Shown piece after piece: positions 45,870-55,542 of a stretch of 64,000 nt of DNA. Numbering within the stretch: the stretch's first letter is position 1; each line of letters starts with the position of its first letter. The DNA is from Pirellulaceae bacterium (GTDB lineage Bacteria > Planctomycetota > Planctomycetia > Pirellulales > Pirellulaceae), in assembly GCA_026004795.1 (NCBI GenBank), contig BPJV01000004.1, positions 558,001 to 622,000 of the forward strand, given 5' to 3'. Below the pieces are notes generated by a model, which saw nothing but the letters and a program-made list of their open reading frames with translations, searched no databases and was not told the DNA's origin. The translations under genes and the position numbers were made by a program.

Positions 45870-46549
45870 CTCATGTCGCCTCCGGCCATCGTCCGTGCCA
45901 CCTCCCCTGCCAACAACGAGGTGCACCATTGATCCACCGAAGTAAAGATCGGCACATCGGGTTGAAAGCGCTGGATCCACTGGGCGTTGGTCAACAGGGA
46001 AGGGTCCTCCGTTTCCCGGTCCTCGGGAAAGCGATTGAGTAGAATGCCGCAGCAGGGAACTCCGCGGGCGCACAGCGCCGTCAGGCTGAGCAGCGCCTGA
46101 TTGACGGCTCCTAAACGGTTGCGGACCACAAGCAGAACAGGCTGCTGAAACTCGAGCGCTAGATCGGCGCACGTAAGATCCTCCGTGATCGGTGAAAGAA
46201 CTCCGCCGGCGCCTTCAATTAGCAGCCAGTCGCAATTCTTATGCCACCAGCGCATGCCTTCGCGGATCACCTCCAGTTCCACTTGCCGCCCTTCCCAGCG
46301 GGCTGCCTGGGGAGGCGCCAAGGGGGCGGAAAAACGCTGCGGACAAACACGCTCGAGGCTACTCATGCGGCCGATCGCGTCCCACAGCATGGCCGGATCC
46401 GAGTGGGCATCGTGGTCTTGAAAGCCACTGGCCACCGGTTTGTAGGCCCCCACACGTATCCCCCGGTCCGACAAGGTCCGTAGGATGCGGACGGCACAAA
46501 ACGTCTTGCCGACCCCGGTGTCGGAGCCGAGTACGAATACACCTTTCAA
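45866..46549 (-). CDS. bioD: ATP-dependent dethiobiotin synthetase
   Basis: 227 residues, normal for BioD, which closes the ureido ring in biotin synthesis. The P-loop 'GSDTGVGKT' is at residues 8-16, followed by 'YKPVASG' and the 'LLIEGAGGVLSPI' motif. The start codon is TTG (46549-46547 on the minus strand), since no ATG precedes the P-loop in frame. No other bio gene is nearby. Confidence 0.93.
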   Translation of the reverse strand: MKGVFVLGSDTGVGKTFCAVRILRTLSDRGIRVGAYKPVASGFQDHDAHSDPAMLWDAIGRMSSLERVCPQRFSAPLAPPQAARWEGRQVELEVIREGMRWWHKNCDWLLIEGAGGVLSPITEDLTCADLALEFQQPVLLVVRNRLGAVNQALLSLTALCARGVPCCGILLNRFPEDRETEDPSLLTNAQWIQRFQPDVPIFTSVDQWCTSLLAGEVARTMAGGDMS

Positions 46550-46775
46550 TTTCTTACTTCCTCCGCGTCACCGCGATTGCTTCGTGCCACGGCCCCTCCA
46601 TCCGCCGGCCCAATTATGGGTGGCCAATTGTATTCAGTCGACGGCTTGTTAGCATTAACTCCCATGGCCGCCACCCTATCGGCCTACCCGTTTGGCGGCG
46701 TCTGCAGGCCGGTAGACGGACGGTGTCTTCACGCCTCATATTACCTGAATTGATTCTTTCATCAAAAGGATTGCC

Positions 46776-47651
46776 ATGGCTCAGCATGACCGAACCGTAC
46801 GTCTGGCGATGGTGCAGATGTCGTGCACGGAGAATATCCAGGATAATGTAGAAAAAGCGGTGATGATGACGGAGCAGGCCGCCGAGCAAGGAGCACACAT
46901 CGTCTGCCTACAAGAGGTGTTCAATACCAGATACCCCTGCCAGACCGAGGATCATTGCCGTTTCAGTTGGGCGGAGCAGATTCCGGGCCCCACCACGGAG
47001 CGATTGTCCGAAGTAGCCCGACGCCGGGAAATCGTGATCGCCTGTAGCATCTTCGAGCGGCGGGCGCCAGGCTTGTATCACAATACGGCAGTCACCTTCG
47101 ACGCGGACGGCAGTATCGCCGGGATTTATCGTAAGATGCATATCCCGGACGATCCGAACTATTACGAGAAGTTCTATTTCACCCCTGGCGATCTGGGCTT
47201 CACCATCGCCGCGACGCGGTATGCGAAAATCGGTGTCGGCGTCTGTTGGGACCAATGGTATCCCGAGGCGGCACGATTGTTCGCTCTCCGCGGTGCCGAG
47301 ATCCTGCTCTATCCTACCGCCATCGGCTGGCTGTTGGAGGAAAAGGAAGAGTTCGGCCCCACGCAGCACTCGGCGTGGGAAACGTCGATGCGCGCCCATG
47401 CGATTGCCAATGGGTTGTACGTCGGTGCGGCCAATCGCATTGGCAGGGAAGACGGGATCGAGTTTTGGGGGGCGTCCTTTATCGCCAATCCCCATGGTGC
47501 CATCATGCAACGGGGGACGCATGACCGCGAGCAGATCGTCTTGGCCGACTGCGACTTGGATGCGATCGATGTCGTGCGGACGCACTGGCCTTTCTTGCGA
47601 GATCGTCGGATCGACGCCTATGGGGATCTGACGCGCCGGTTCATCGATTGA
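46776..47651 (+). CDS. aguB: N-carbamoylputrescine amidase (nitrilase family)
   Basis: 291 residues. The nitrilase triad is complete: Glu47 ('LQEVF'), Lys120 ('YRKMHIPDDPNYYEKFYFTPGD') and Cys157 ('GVCWDQWYPEAARL'). The sequence around Lys and Cys is that of AguB, which hydrolyses N-carbamoylputrescine to putrescine. The adjacent downstream gene encodes agmatine deiminase, the preceding step, which supports the assignment. ATG start; cytoplasmic. Confidence 0.95.
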   Translation: MAQHDRTVRLAMVQMSCTENIQDNVEKAVMMTEQAAEQGAHIVCLQEVFNTRYPCQTEDHCRFSWAEQIPGPTTERLSEVARRREIVIACSIFERRAPGLYHNTAVTFDADGSIAGIYRKMHIPDDPNYYEKFYFTPGDLGFTIAATRYAKIGVGVCWDQWYPEAARLFALRGAEILLYPTAIGWLLEEKEEFGPTQHSAWETSMRAHAIANGLYVGAANRIGREDGIEFWGASFIANPHGAIMQRGTHDREQIVLADCDLDAIDVVRTHWPFLRDRRIDAYGDLTRRFID

Positions 47652-47720
47652 GATCGCCAGGCGGCGCGGAGCCGTGGAGCGAGTCGCTTTCATTGCCCTA
47701 ATTTGGAGTGGAATCATTCC

Positions 47721-48779
47721 GTGACGCACCCCAGTCCCTACCGATGGCCTGCCGAGTGGGAAGCGCAGGCGGCCACTTGGCTTGCCTGGCCCCACAACCT
47801 GAACACTTGGCCGGGGCGGTTCGAGAATATTCCCGCCTGTTTCGAGCGGTTTGCCAAGACGTTGGCCGAAGTGCAACCGGTACATGTGTTGGTAAACCCC
47901 GGGTGCGAACAATCTGCTCGGGACCATCTTTCCGGGCAGTCCAATATCCATCTTCACGTGGTTCCGACCAACGATTGTTGGATTCGCGATTACGGACCGA
48001 CGTTCGTTGTGCGTCGCGATGACCATACGTTGGCAGGAGTCGACTGGAAATACAACGCTTGGGGTGAAAAGTATCCACCGTATGAGGACGATGCGGCCGT
48101 CGCGGAATTCATTTGCCGCGTCGTCGGTTGCCCGCGGAATCAAGCATCGATTTATTGCGAAGGTGGAGCCCTCGATGGCAATGGTGCCGGTACCTTGCTG
48201 ACGACTCGCCGTTGCCTGCTGCACCCGAAAAGGAATCCCGGGTGGACGCAAGAAATGGTGGAGGCGGAGCTGATACGACAGTTGGGGGTGGACACCATCC
48301 TATGGCTCGACGGTCGCGGTTTAGAAGGAGACGACACGGATGGTCACATCGACCAGTTGGCGCGCTTCGTCAATGCGACAACCGTGGTCGTCGCCGTCAG
48401 CAGCGATCCTTACGATTCCAACCGACCATTTCTGGACGCCAATCTTCGAGCGCTTCAGACCTACCGCACTGCCGACGATCTTCCCCTAGAAACCGTTGCC
48501 TTGCCCACTCCTCCGCCACGTCATATCGAAGGAAGTCGCGTTCCGGAAAGTTATTGCAACTTCCTCATCGCTAACGAGATCGTGGTGGTACCTATGTTCC
48601 AGCATGAGAGGACGGACCAACAGGCGATCGAGATTCTGCAGCACTACTTTGCCGATCGCACCATCGTCCCATTGGATGCGACTGACCTGGTGTGGGGGTT
48701 GGGGGCATTCCACTGTGCCAGCCAGCAGCAACCGCTGGCACCGCCACCGTTTCAGCTGAACGTGTCCCCCCCATCGTAA
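47721..48779 (+). CDS. aguA: Agmatine deiminase
   Basis: 352 residues from GTG 47721, with GGAG 12 nt upstream; a TTG at 47703 would add six residues. It belongs to the guanidino-modifying enzyme superfamily: 'WPAEWEAQAATWLAWPHN' at the N terminus, 'NDCWIRDYGP', 'GLEGDDTDGHIDQLARF' (catalytic Asp/His) and the nucleophile Cys in 'GLGAFHCASQQQP'. It converts agmatine to N-carbamoylputrescine, which AguB then processes. Together the pair gives putrescine from arginine-derived agmatine. Confidence 0.95.
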   Translation: MTHPSPYRWPAEWEAQAATWLAWPHNLNTWPGRFENIPACFERFAKTLAEVQPVHVLVNPGCEQSARDHLSGQSNIHLHVVPTNDCWIRDYGPTFVVRRDDHTLAGVDWKYNAWGEKYPPYEDDAAVAEFICRVVGCPRNQASIYCEGGALDGNGAGTLLTTRRCLLHPKRNPGWTQEMVEAELIRQLGVDTILWLDGRGLEGDDTDGHIDQLARFVNATTVVVAVSSDPYDSNRPFLDANLRALQTYRTADDLPLETVALPTPPPRHIEGSRVPESYCNFLIANEIVVVPMFQHERTDQQAIEILQHYFADRTIVPLDATDLVWGLGAFHCASQQQPLAPPPFQLNVSPPS

Positions 48780-48828
48780 ATTACCGAGCACGCTGCCAGC
48801 CGAGCTGCCTGCGGTCTTGCCCCCGCTA

Positions 48829-49173
48829 TCAGCCCGGCGGCCAGGTCAAGCGGCGGCCACCCAGCAAATGGAAGTGCAGATGTTCGACTTCTTGCCCACC
48901 GTCCCGTCCACAATTGACCACCACGCGATAGCCGTTTTCCGCAAGACCAAGTTGGGCAGCTATTCGGGGAATGGTTACCCAGATGTGGCCGAGGAGCCCG
49001 GCATCCTCCTCGCTGATCGCATCTACCGATTCGATCGGCTTCTTGGGAATGACCAATACGTGCACCGGGGCTTTGGGGGCAATATCGTGAAATGCTAGGC
49101 ATTGGTCATCCTCATGCACAATCTTGGCCGGGATCTCTCCGCGGATGATCTTCGAGAAAACGGTTTCAGCCAT
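48829..49173 (-). CDS. HIT family nucleotide-binding protein (HinT-like)
   Basis: 114 residues from ATG 49173. The histidine triad is in 'EVEHLHFHLLGGR' near the C terminus, and 'TVFSKIIRGEIPAKIVHEDD' opens the protein, as in HinT/PKCI-type proteins. These hydrolyse AMP-linked substrates such as adenosine phosphoramidates. It follows the small membrane protein gene by 17 bp on the same strand. Confidence 0.94.
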   Translation of the reverse strand: MAETVFSKIIRGEIPAKIVHEDDQCLAFHDIAPKAPVHVLVIPKKPIESVDAISEEDAGLLGHIWVTIPRIAAQLGLAENGYRVVVNCGRDGGQEVEHLHFHLLGGRRLTWPPG

Positions 49174-49190
49174 GGCTATTCCCCCATCTG

Positions 49191-49493
49191 CTATTGCTGC
49201 ACACCTAGCGATTGCAACCAATTCTGCACCTGCCGCTCCAGCTGCTCAACACCACTGTCGACGATCAACTCTTGCTTGCCGGATTGAATGATGGCTAACG
49301 CGACGGCGGGCTCCTTCTGCCAGTCCTCCATGGTGTAAGAACGGATATCACGGTAGGGGATGTCGAGCCGCGGAGCGACTTTACGGACGACATGAAAGCT
49401 CTCTTGGCCACGAACGATGTAGTAATTCTCACTCACGTAGAGGCCCACGGCGCCGACTAGTACCCCGAGCACAAAAGCACTTATACGACTCAT
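49191..49493 (-). CDS. Small membrane-anchored protein of unknown function
   Basis: 100 residues from ATG 49493; the open frame extends far upstream, but the added residues look random. One N-terminal membrane helix (about 5-20, 'FVLGVLVGAVGLYV') is followed by a soluble part with 'YIVRGQESFHVVRKVAPRLDIPYRDIR'. I recall similar short proteins in planctomycetes but know no function. It is probably cotranscribed with the HIT gene. Confidence 0.7.
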   Translation of the reverse strand: MSRISAFVLGVLVGAVGLYVSENYYIVRGQESFHVVRKVAPRLDIPYRDIRSYTMEDWQKEPAVALAIIQSGKQELIVDSGVEQLERQVQNWLQSLGVQQ

Positions 49494-49982
49494 GGAAGAT
49501 ACCGTCCAGGTTTGTAGGAGCGGCAAACGGGCGGCCTGCCCATTCGCCCTTAACATCATGCAATTGTTGGCCAGCAAGAACTCGGCCATGCCTGGTCGAA
49601 GGCTGGTTGACGGTCGAGTATAGCTCCCACGGCCGCATGCTGCCCACCCCGGTGCAGCAGCGGTAGTTGCTATCGATAAGCCGCTGCCTGAGGAAATCTT
49701 CAGCCCCGTGGCCGACGAGTGAATAATGATAAGGAGTTTGAAGCTGCAATTGATGTGCGGGCGGTCGGTGTCCGCCGTTGTCAGCGATTTTGGTTCTGAT
49801 CGACTGCCACCGCTGGTTCTAGTCCACTGCCATTCGACCGCCACCGCTCGTTCTAGTCGACTGCCAACGCTCAGGATCAATAGACGATACTACGGGCTTT
49901 TCCGCAAGGCGACTGCTGGTGAAACCGCCTGTTCGCGACCATCGCCACGAGGGGCGAAAAGCATGTTTGAGGGCAAGTGGAA
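49494..49982. other. Gap with a 34-bp direct repeat
   Basis: No gene supported. It contains the tandem 34-bp duplication at 49801-49868, listed separately. The region lies between two minus-strand genes and should hold the promoter of the small membrane protein-HIT pair. Confidence 0.45.
49801..49868. repeat. Two-copy 34-bp imperfect tandem repeat
   Basis: Copy 1 is 49801-49834 and copy 2 is 49835-49868; both begin CGA(C/T) and share CCACCGCT and GTTCTAGTC blocks. About five positions differ. A third partial copy (CTGCCAACGCTC) seems to begin within the tail of copy 2. It lies outside genes; no function is apparent. Confidence 0.75.
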
Positions 49983-52900
49983 TCAATCGCCTCCTGGTAA
50001 CAGGCCCTGGAAAAGGCTGGGAGTCTTGAGAATCTGGTCGCCAAGATCTTTGAGCGGATTACTAGACGGATTGGGGGGAGATTGAGCAGGCGTCTGGGGA
50101 GCGGACGGAGGCGGATTGCCGTCTTCTCCCCAGAGTTTACCCAGGCCGCGCTGCAGTCCTTGCTGCAAGGCACCGGTGGCCGCGCTGCGCAGCGTTTGAC
50201 GACCAAGCTCAGCAAGTTGTTGCACGTCGACACGCGGTTGCTGCCAGGTGCCGGTGATGGGAAAACGAAGCGATTGGCCCCGCAGACCACCCAGCCAGGC
50301 ACTGGTGGATATCCATCGCTCCGGAATCGGAATGACGGTAGCGACGGCCAGATTACCGTCCACATCGACTGCACCTTCACTTTGAATCTGAACATCGCCG
50401 ATGTGGATATTCAAACCGCGATGGAACACCTGTCCGTCGACCATATGGAAATCGACTCGTTGCTCGGGCAGTTCGATCCACACCTGCTGCTCGTCCGTAT
50501 TGGCCGTGAAAAGCTGCTGTTTGCGTACGGCGTCGAGCTGGTGGTAAAGCAGGATGAATTGATTCGACAGGGGACCGGGACCGACCGACGCGCGGTGGAT
50601 GATCAGTCGGCCAGACAGCCGGTTGCTTCGCGGTTCCGCAGGCACGATGGTGGTTTCATCCAGTTCTAAACTCAATCGCCCGTCAACCCGAGTCGCATCG
50701 GCCATGACCGGTGCGACGTACTTCAGCCAGTTGGCACACATGGCGTCGGTGATTTGCACGTTCTGCAACACGGTCTGTGGGGCTTGGCGGATTTGCAGTG
50801 GCTGTTGATCGAGTTTGCTAGTGATATCGAATCGCGCCTTACCGCCACTGACTGGAAATTCAGCCGCGGACGTCAGTACGCCTTGACGCACCCGCACCGG
50901 CAATTGCGCACTGCCGATGTCGACGCCGGCCAAATTGGCCGCTTGCCATCCTAGCGAAGCATCCAAGTTGAATCCTGCCAACCAACCGTCACTGGCCGAC
51001 GGCTTCTCCTTCCACGTCCAATCGAAGTTCAAGGGCCCCTGATGTTGGCCACTGATGGTCACCATGTGGCCGACAAGAGGGGCGAGTTTGTGGCTGAGCC
51101 TGGTGGCGTCGTAGGCAAGGGTGCCCTCGAATCGTAATTGGGATCGCGCGGTGGCGGCACTGTAGTGGAGTTGGCCTGCGACTTTTCCCCAATCTACTTC
51201 GACGGCCAAGGGATCGAAGTCGGCTTGGCTGTCTGGAAAACGGTAGGTGCCGCTGGTCGTCAACTTCAACTTGGGTTCTTGCCAAACGACGTGCGTTTGC
51301 GGTGAGGAGCCTGCAGAGGAGAGGTTCGTAAGCTGGCAATCGGTGGCATCGAGTTGTAAGGTCACTGCCACTTGCTGTGAGTCGAGACGCCAGGCTACAT
51401 CCCCATCGACTCTTCCCGCGGCGGCATAGGACGACAACCCATCGATTGAAACGTTGCGTAGCAATCGACCGAGGTCGGCGCGAAACCGTCCGCGTCCCAT
51501 CCGCATCGATCGACTGTCGGCGGCTGCAGAATCCTGTGCCACGACCGACAGGCTCGAACTTTGGATCTGCAACGTTTCGATGGCCAAGGCGTTGACCCGT
51601 GCCGTATCCACCGTTCCTGTAAACTTGCCGATCATCCGCGGCTCGAGGAACTCGAACGATGGCAGGCGCACCGCCAGGTTTTCACAATTCCAATTGGCGC
51701 TGTCGATGACCACGCCGTCGGTGCGTAATTTGCCGGTGGCAGCCATGGCGACCTTGCCCTGCAAGTCGATCGGTGGGGGCGCGACCATCCAGGCGATCGC
51801 TCTCCGTTGCAAGCGATCGAGATAGCTGTGGATGTCGACCTGAAAAGCGGCCTGCGTGTGCGACGCCTCGTCGTGCGGCGCCACCAGCTGCAAGGGGGAT
51901 TTCAATTGCATGGCAATGGTTTCATCGCTGGCCGCCAACTCGACGCTGGCCCGTTGGATAGCACGGATTGCCGTGCCCCTTGTTTCGAAGGCTGCCTCGG
52001 CCGATCCGCTCCAAGCTGGCTCTTCCATCGTCTCGCCGGCCGGTGTGCCGATGGTGATCGGCGTCGTGTTGACTTGCAACGTAGCATGGAGCGTCGACGG
52101 ATCCGGCGCATCCCATTGTGCATGGAGGCTCGCCGTCCCCGCCAATTGCTGGATAGGCAACTCGAACCAGTCTCGGACGCGTGTGAACAGCAGGTCGAGG
52201 TCGACGTGCAACGCTGCCTCGCCATCGGTAGGGGCGCCGGCGAACGTCAATTGTCCAAAGTCGGCCTGCACATCCAAGGCGAACCGATAGTCGCCTGCGG
52301 CATTCAGGTCGGTTCCCAGCGCCACGATCAACGGTTGTTGCCAGTGCAGTGACTGACCGGCAACGATTCCTCGCAATTCTCCGATCTCGCAATGCAGCTT
52401 TGCCTCGGCGGGGCCTGCGGGAGTGGGAGCCAAGTTGGCCTGAAACCGGGCGATGCCGCTGTCCAGCTTCAATCCCTCCCGCAACGGGATCAAATCCGGG
52501 ACGGCCGTTACCAATTTCGGAAAGTCGACGACACCAGAGGCACGCAATTGACATTGTTGCAGCAAGTCGGCCGTCCAACCCGCCGAAAGGAATGTCGAGG
52601 GTAAACGGCCGGTGCCACTGACCTGCAGAAAGTCACTGGTCAGTTCGACTTGCTCGACTTTCCAAGCGGCTGGAGTTCCCGCCAAGCGGCTGGAGAGCTT
52701 CACTTGCTTCACCCGTGCTCCCGACGGTCCCAACCACGCCGGCGCGTGGCAGTTTAGGTCGGCGAGCAGCAGATCGTCGACAGCCAAATTCCATGCATCG
52801 ACATGAGTGTAAGTGGCGGTTACCGTTCCCGCGACCTGGCCGTCTAAGTGTTCGATCGGCAACTGGGGAAATCGCTTGCGCACCAAACGGAACCAGCCGA

Positions 52901-53672
52901 TCGGAACCTGGTCGGCTTTGGCCCGCACTTCAACACCTCCTTGTGGTCGATCTCCCACCACAGCCACCAACGTCCCCCGCCTTCTCTCAACCTCTTGGCC
53001 GCGATCCGGCACCGACCGGTTGTGCTCATTTTGCCCAGGTGGCGCAACATAGGCGACCATCAACTGGCCTTCCGCTCGGCCGGTCGCTTGGTGCGCGGTC
53101 GGAAGATCGTAGGTTAGACCAGGAATGGTTAGCAACCAATTGTCAATGCGCTGCGGTTCGGTCAACAGCACACGCGCATCGCGCACGACGATTCGCCCGG
53201 TCGTCGGTGAAGTGGCCTGTGGGGCGGTGCTCCACTGTTGCCACAACGGTTCAACCGCCCGTTCCAAGTTCGTCGTCCCGTCCTGCACGACCACCACGGC
53301 CTCCAGTTCCGATAGTTCGATCACCTGCAAGTCGTTCGGTGAGCGGAGCCATTGCAGTACTCCTTTGGTCGTAGAGACCTTGCCGATGGAAGCCAACAAT
53401 TGACCGGACTCACCGCGCAGGCGCAGGTCACGGAAGGTGAGGGGAGCGAACCATCCCCCGGTGGCACTGCCAATTTCCAGCTGCAATGGCGAGATGCCGC
53501 CGAAACGGTTGGCCAAGCGATTCAGGATGGGAGCCCACAAAATGATGCGTGGCAATGCCACCAGTAGCGTGAGGGCCACGAGCATGACGCTGAGGCTTCG
53601 CCATCGAGTACGACGATGGTCGGCAATACGCCCACTGGCGATCTTTACCTTCTTCTCGGCGATCTTTGCCAT
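49983..53672 (-). CDS. Large AsmA/TamB-like membrane-anchored protein
   Basis: 1229 residues from ATG 53672; 66 further upstream codons are open but look random. A charged N-terminal tail precedes one membrane helix (about 28-50, 'LSVMLVALTLLVALPRIILW'). More than 1000 residues of repetitive beta-rich sequence follow, typical of the AsmA/TamB/Vps13-like bridge proteins. The C-terminal part (about 1080-1180) has 'LNIHIGDVQIQSEGAVDVDGNLAVATVIPIPE', like the AsmA-type C-terminal domain. A Pro/Asn-rich tail ends the protein. Such proteins span the periplasm and are implicated in lipid transport or outer-membrane assembly. The assignment rests on architecture more than on specific motifs. Confidence 0.75.
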   Translation of the reverse strand: MAKIAEKKVKIASGRIADHRRTRWRSLSVMLVALTLLVALPRIILWAPILNRLANRFGGISPLQLEIGSATGGWFAPLTFRDLRLRGESGQLLASIGKVSTTKGVLQWLRSPNDLQVIELSELEAVVVVQDGTTNLERAVEPLWQQWSTAPQATSPTTGRIVVRDARVLLTEPQRIDNWLLTIPGLTYDLPTAHQATGRAEGQLMVAYVAPPGQNEHNRSVPDRGQEVERRRGTLVAVVGDRPQGGVEVRAKADQVPIGWFRLVRKRFPQLPIEHLDGQVAGTVTATYTHVDAWNLAVDDLLLADLNCHAPAWLGPSGARVKQVKLSSRLAGTPAAWKVEQVELTSDFLQVSGTGRLPSTFLSAGWTADLLQQCQLRASGVVDFPKLVTAVPDLIPLREGLKLDSGIARFQANLAPTPAGPAEAKLHCEIGELRGIVAGQSLHWQQPLIVALGTDLNAAGDYRFALDVQADFGQLTFAGAPTDGEAALHVDLDLLFTRVRDWFELPIQQLAGTASLHAQWDAPDPSTLHATLQVNTTPITIGTPAGETMEEPAWSGSAEAAFETRGTAIRAIQRASVELAASDETIAMQLKSPLQLVAPHDEASHTQAAFQVDIHSYLDRLQRRAIAWMVAPPPIDLQGKVAMAATGKLRTDGVVIDSANWNCENLAVRLPSFEFLEPRMIGKFTGTVDTARVNALAIETLQIQSSSLSVVAQDSAAADSRSMRMGRGRFRADLGRLLRNVSIDGLSSYAAAGRVDGDVAWRLDSQQVAVTLQLDATDCQLTNLSSAGSSPQTHVVWQEPKLKLTTSGTYRFPDSQADFDPLAVEVDWGKVAGQLHYSAATARSQLRFEGTLAYDATRLSHKLAPLVGHMVTISGQHQGPLNFDWTWKEKPSASDGWLAGFNLDASLGWQAANLAGVDIGSAQLPVRVRQGVLTSAAEFPVSGGKARFDITSKLDQQPLQIRQAPQTVLQNVQITDAMCANWLKYVAPVMADATRVDGRLSLELDETTIVPAEPRSNRLSGRLIIHRASVGPGPLSNQFILLYHQLDAVRKQQLFTANTDEQQVWIELPEQRVDFHMVDGQVFHRGLNIHIGDVQIQSEGAVDVDGNLAVATVIPIPERWISTSAWLGGLRGQSLRFPITGTWQQPRVDVQQLAELGRQTLRSAATGALQQGLQRGLGKLWGEDGNPPPSAPQTPAQSPPNPSSNPLKDLGDQILKTPSLFQGLLPGGD

Positions 53673-54180
53673 GGTTGCACTCCGCGAAGCGACCGATGTA
53701 GCTCTGCACCCAAACCCGTACCTACCACTCGCACTCGGACGCGAGATCGCTAACGGGTCTTCGTCGACGTGGCCGGACAAGGGGCGCGCCACGCAGCATT
53801 CCACGTGGGAGGTGGTAGCCCCCGACGTGCGATCCTCTTCCTCTTTTTCACGCCCTGCCTCGGGGGCCAAGGATCATGCTCCCAGCCGACCAGCCAACAG
53901 GGGCGACGCCCCAGCCGTTTCGTGGATTGTGGCAAGCACGAGCGGCCAACGCTAGAGCGACTTGACGAGTTTCGCAGACCACCCGTGATCGAAGTTTCCC
54001 CAAACCGGCTGTGCTAGCAATCAATGCAGGACGCAGGGGTGGCCAACACACCGCGTTTAGCCAAACGACATCGATTTACGAAAAAGTTGCAGAAGAGAGG
54101 CAGACTTTGCCGATTGCGTGGAATATTCAGCGTTCCCATGGTGGGACCATTATCAGTCTCCCCCATTTCTATTGGAAGCG
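53673..54180. other. Divergent intergenic region
   Basis: 508 bp between the AsmA-like gene (minus) and a lipoprotein gene (plus). Frames in both directions are artefactual upstream extensions of those genes. No clear promoter motif or hairpin. Confidence 0.4.
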
Positions 54181-55188
54181 ATGCGGGTGCCCGGGACGAG
54201 CCAACGAGAGAGCGATAACCTGTCGGTTGGGCGCACCGCCTGTCCACAGAGAGCCGCCGTATGGTGGGGCCTCATGTGGGGATCGCTGGTCATGGCCTCC
54301 GGGTGCGCCTTATTCCCAGACATTCGCCACAAACCGCAGGTGATCAATCCGTTTCCCCAAATCGAGTCGGTGGCGGTCCTGCCATTTTTCAATCAGAGCG
54401 AAGAGCCCACCCTGAGTGGCGAACGAGTGGCCTTGGCCTACATGAATGAATTACAGCAAATCCGCGGCTTCGAAGTATTGCCCTTGGGGGCGGTCAAGGT
54501 CAAGCTGCAAGAGTTCGGCCGGCCGTTGACTACTGGTGAAGATTTTCAATCGTTCGCTCAATTCCTCGGCGTCGACGCGGTGCTCGTCGGATCCGTGACC
54601 GACTACGATCCCTATTATCCGCCCCGCATGACGATGAAGGTGAATTGGTATGCCGCCAATCCGGCGTTCCATCCCATTCCGGTAGGCTATGGAATTCCCT
54701 GGGGAACCAAAGAGGAGAAAAAGATCCCGCGTTGGGTGCACTACGAGGCGCAACGGGAGCTGGCTGCAGAACAATTGAAAACACAGGAGCCGGTGATGGG
54801 CGAGCTCAACGCCAGCCAGGAGGAATGGGCAGCAATAGTCGCTCATGAAGTTGACGGGCAATTGCCGCCCGATTGGCCCGATCCCAACGGCTTTATTCCC
54901 GATGGACCGGTGCCCACCCCGCCTCCAATGCGTCCGCAACATGCGCCGATCATCTCCCACATGCGCAGTTTTAACGGTCATGACGAAGATTTCACCGAGC
55001 AATTGGCGGAGTATTTCTACTTCCGCGACGACGCTCGCTTTGGCGGATGGCAAGCGTATCTCCAACGCAGCGAGGACTTTATACGCTTTTGCTGTTACTT
55101 GCACTTGCACGAGACGCTCATTGCACGTGGCGGCAGGGACAAAAGCCGTTTGATCTTGAGGTGGCCCATCGACCGATACTCTCGGTGA
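54181..55188 (+). CDS. Lipoprotein with CsgG/TolB-N-like domain
   Basis: 335 residues from ATG 54181 (the frame opens at GTG 54118). The signal ends in lipobox 'LVMASGC' at about residue 42. Next is 'IESVAVLPFFNQSEEPTLSGERVALAYMNELQQI', then 'EFGRPLTTGEDFQSFAQFLGVDAVLVGSVTDYDPYYPPRM', the pattern of CsgG/GNA1162-like lipoproteins that assemble as rings or sense envelope state. The C-terminal 120 residues are unique, with Pro-rich 'PDGPVPTPPPMRP'. Probably periplasmic side of a membrane; exact role unknown. Confidence 0.72.
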   Translation: MRVPGTSQRESDNLSVGRTACPQRAAVWWGLMWGSLVMASGCALFPDIRHKPQVINPFPQIESVAVLPFFNQSEEPTLSGERVALAYMNELQQIRGFEVLPLGAVKVKLQEFGRPLTTGEDFQSFAQFLGVDAVLVGSVTDYDPYYPPRMTMKVNWYAANPAFHPIPVGYGIPWGTKEEKKIPRWVHYEAQRELAAEQLKTQEPVMGELNASQEEWAAIVAHEVDGQLPPDWPDPNGFIPDGPVPTPPPMRPQHAPIISHMRSFNGHDEDFTEQLAEYFYFRDDARFGGWQAYLQRSEDFIRFCCYLHLHETLIARGGRDKSRLILRWPIDRYSR

Positions 55189-55542
55189 GTTCATGATTCG
55201 TCGGTTCCCTCGACAGGTTGGCACCGCGAAGCATGCACTCCATGGCAACGACGGCGAGCCGCCACGCTAATGGAAGCGATTGCTTTGGGAGAGGCCCCTT
55301 CCATTCGTACTCGGCGGCACCGGTGTTGCTACCCACGCACCTCATGGCGCCGCGCGGGGATACGAAAGGCATGTTCTCGTTTCGCCGGGGGTTGTTAAGG
55401 TCGCGCTCCGCATTGCGGCCCGACGAGGTGTTGCTGGGCAAGGCGATTTTGCGCACCACATGGCATCTAGGCCGATGACCCACGGCCCATCGATGCCATG
55501 GTGCCCATGGCAGCCAGGAGACCGACAGCAGGAGGCGAACGG
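55189..55542. other. Gap upstream of the xerC operon
   Basis: 354 bp. Overlapping small frames on both strands look random. The expected promoter for the 55543-xerC pair was not recognisable by eye. Confidence 0.4.
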
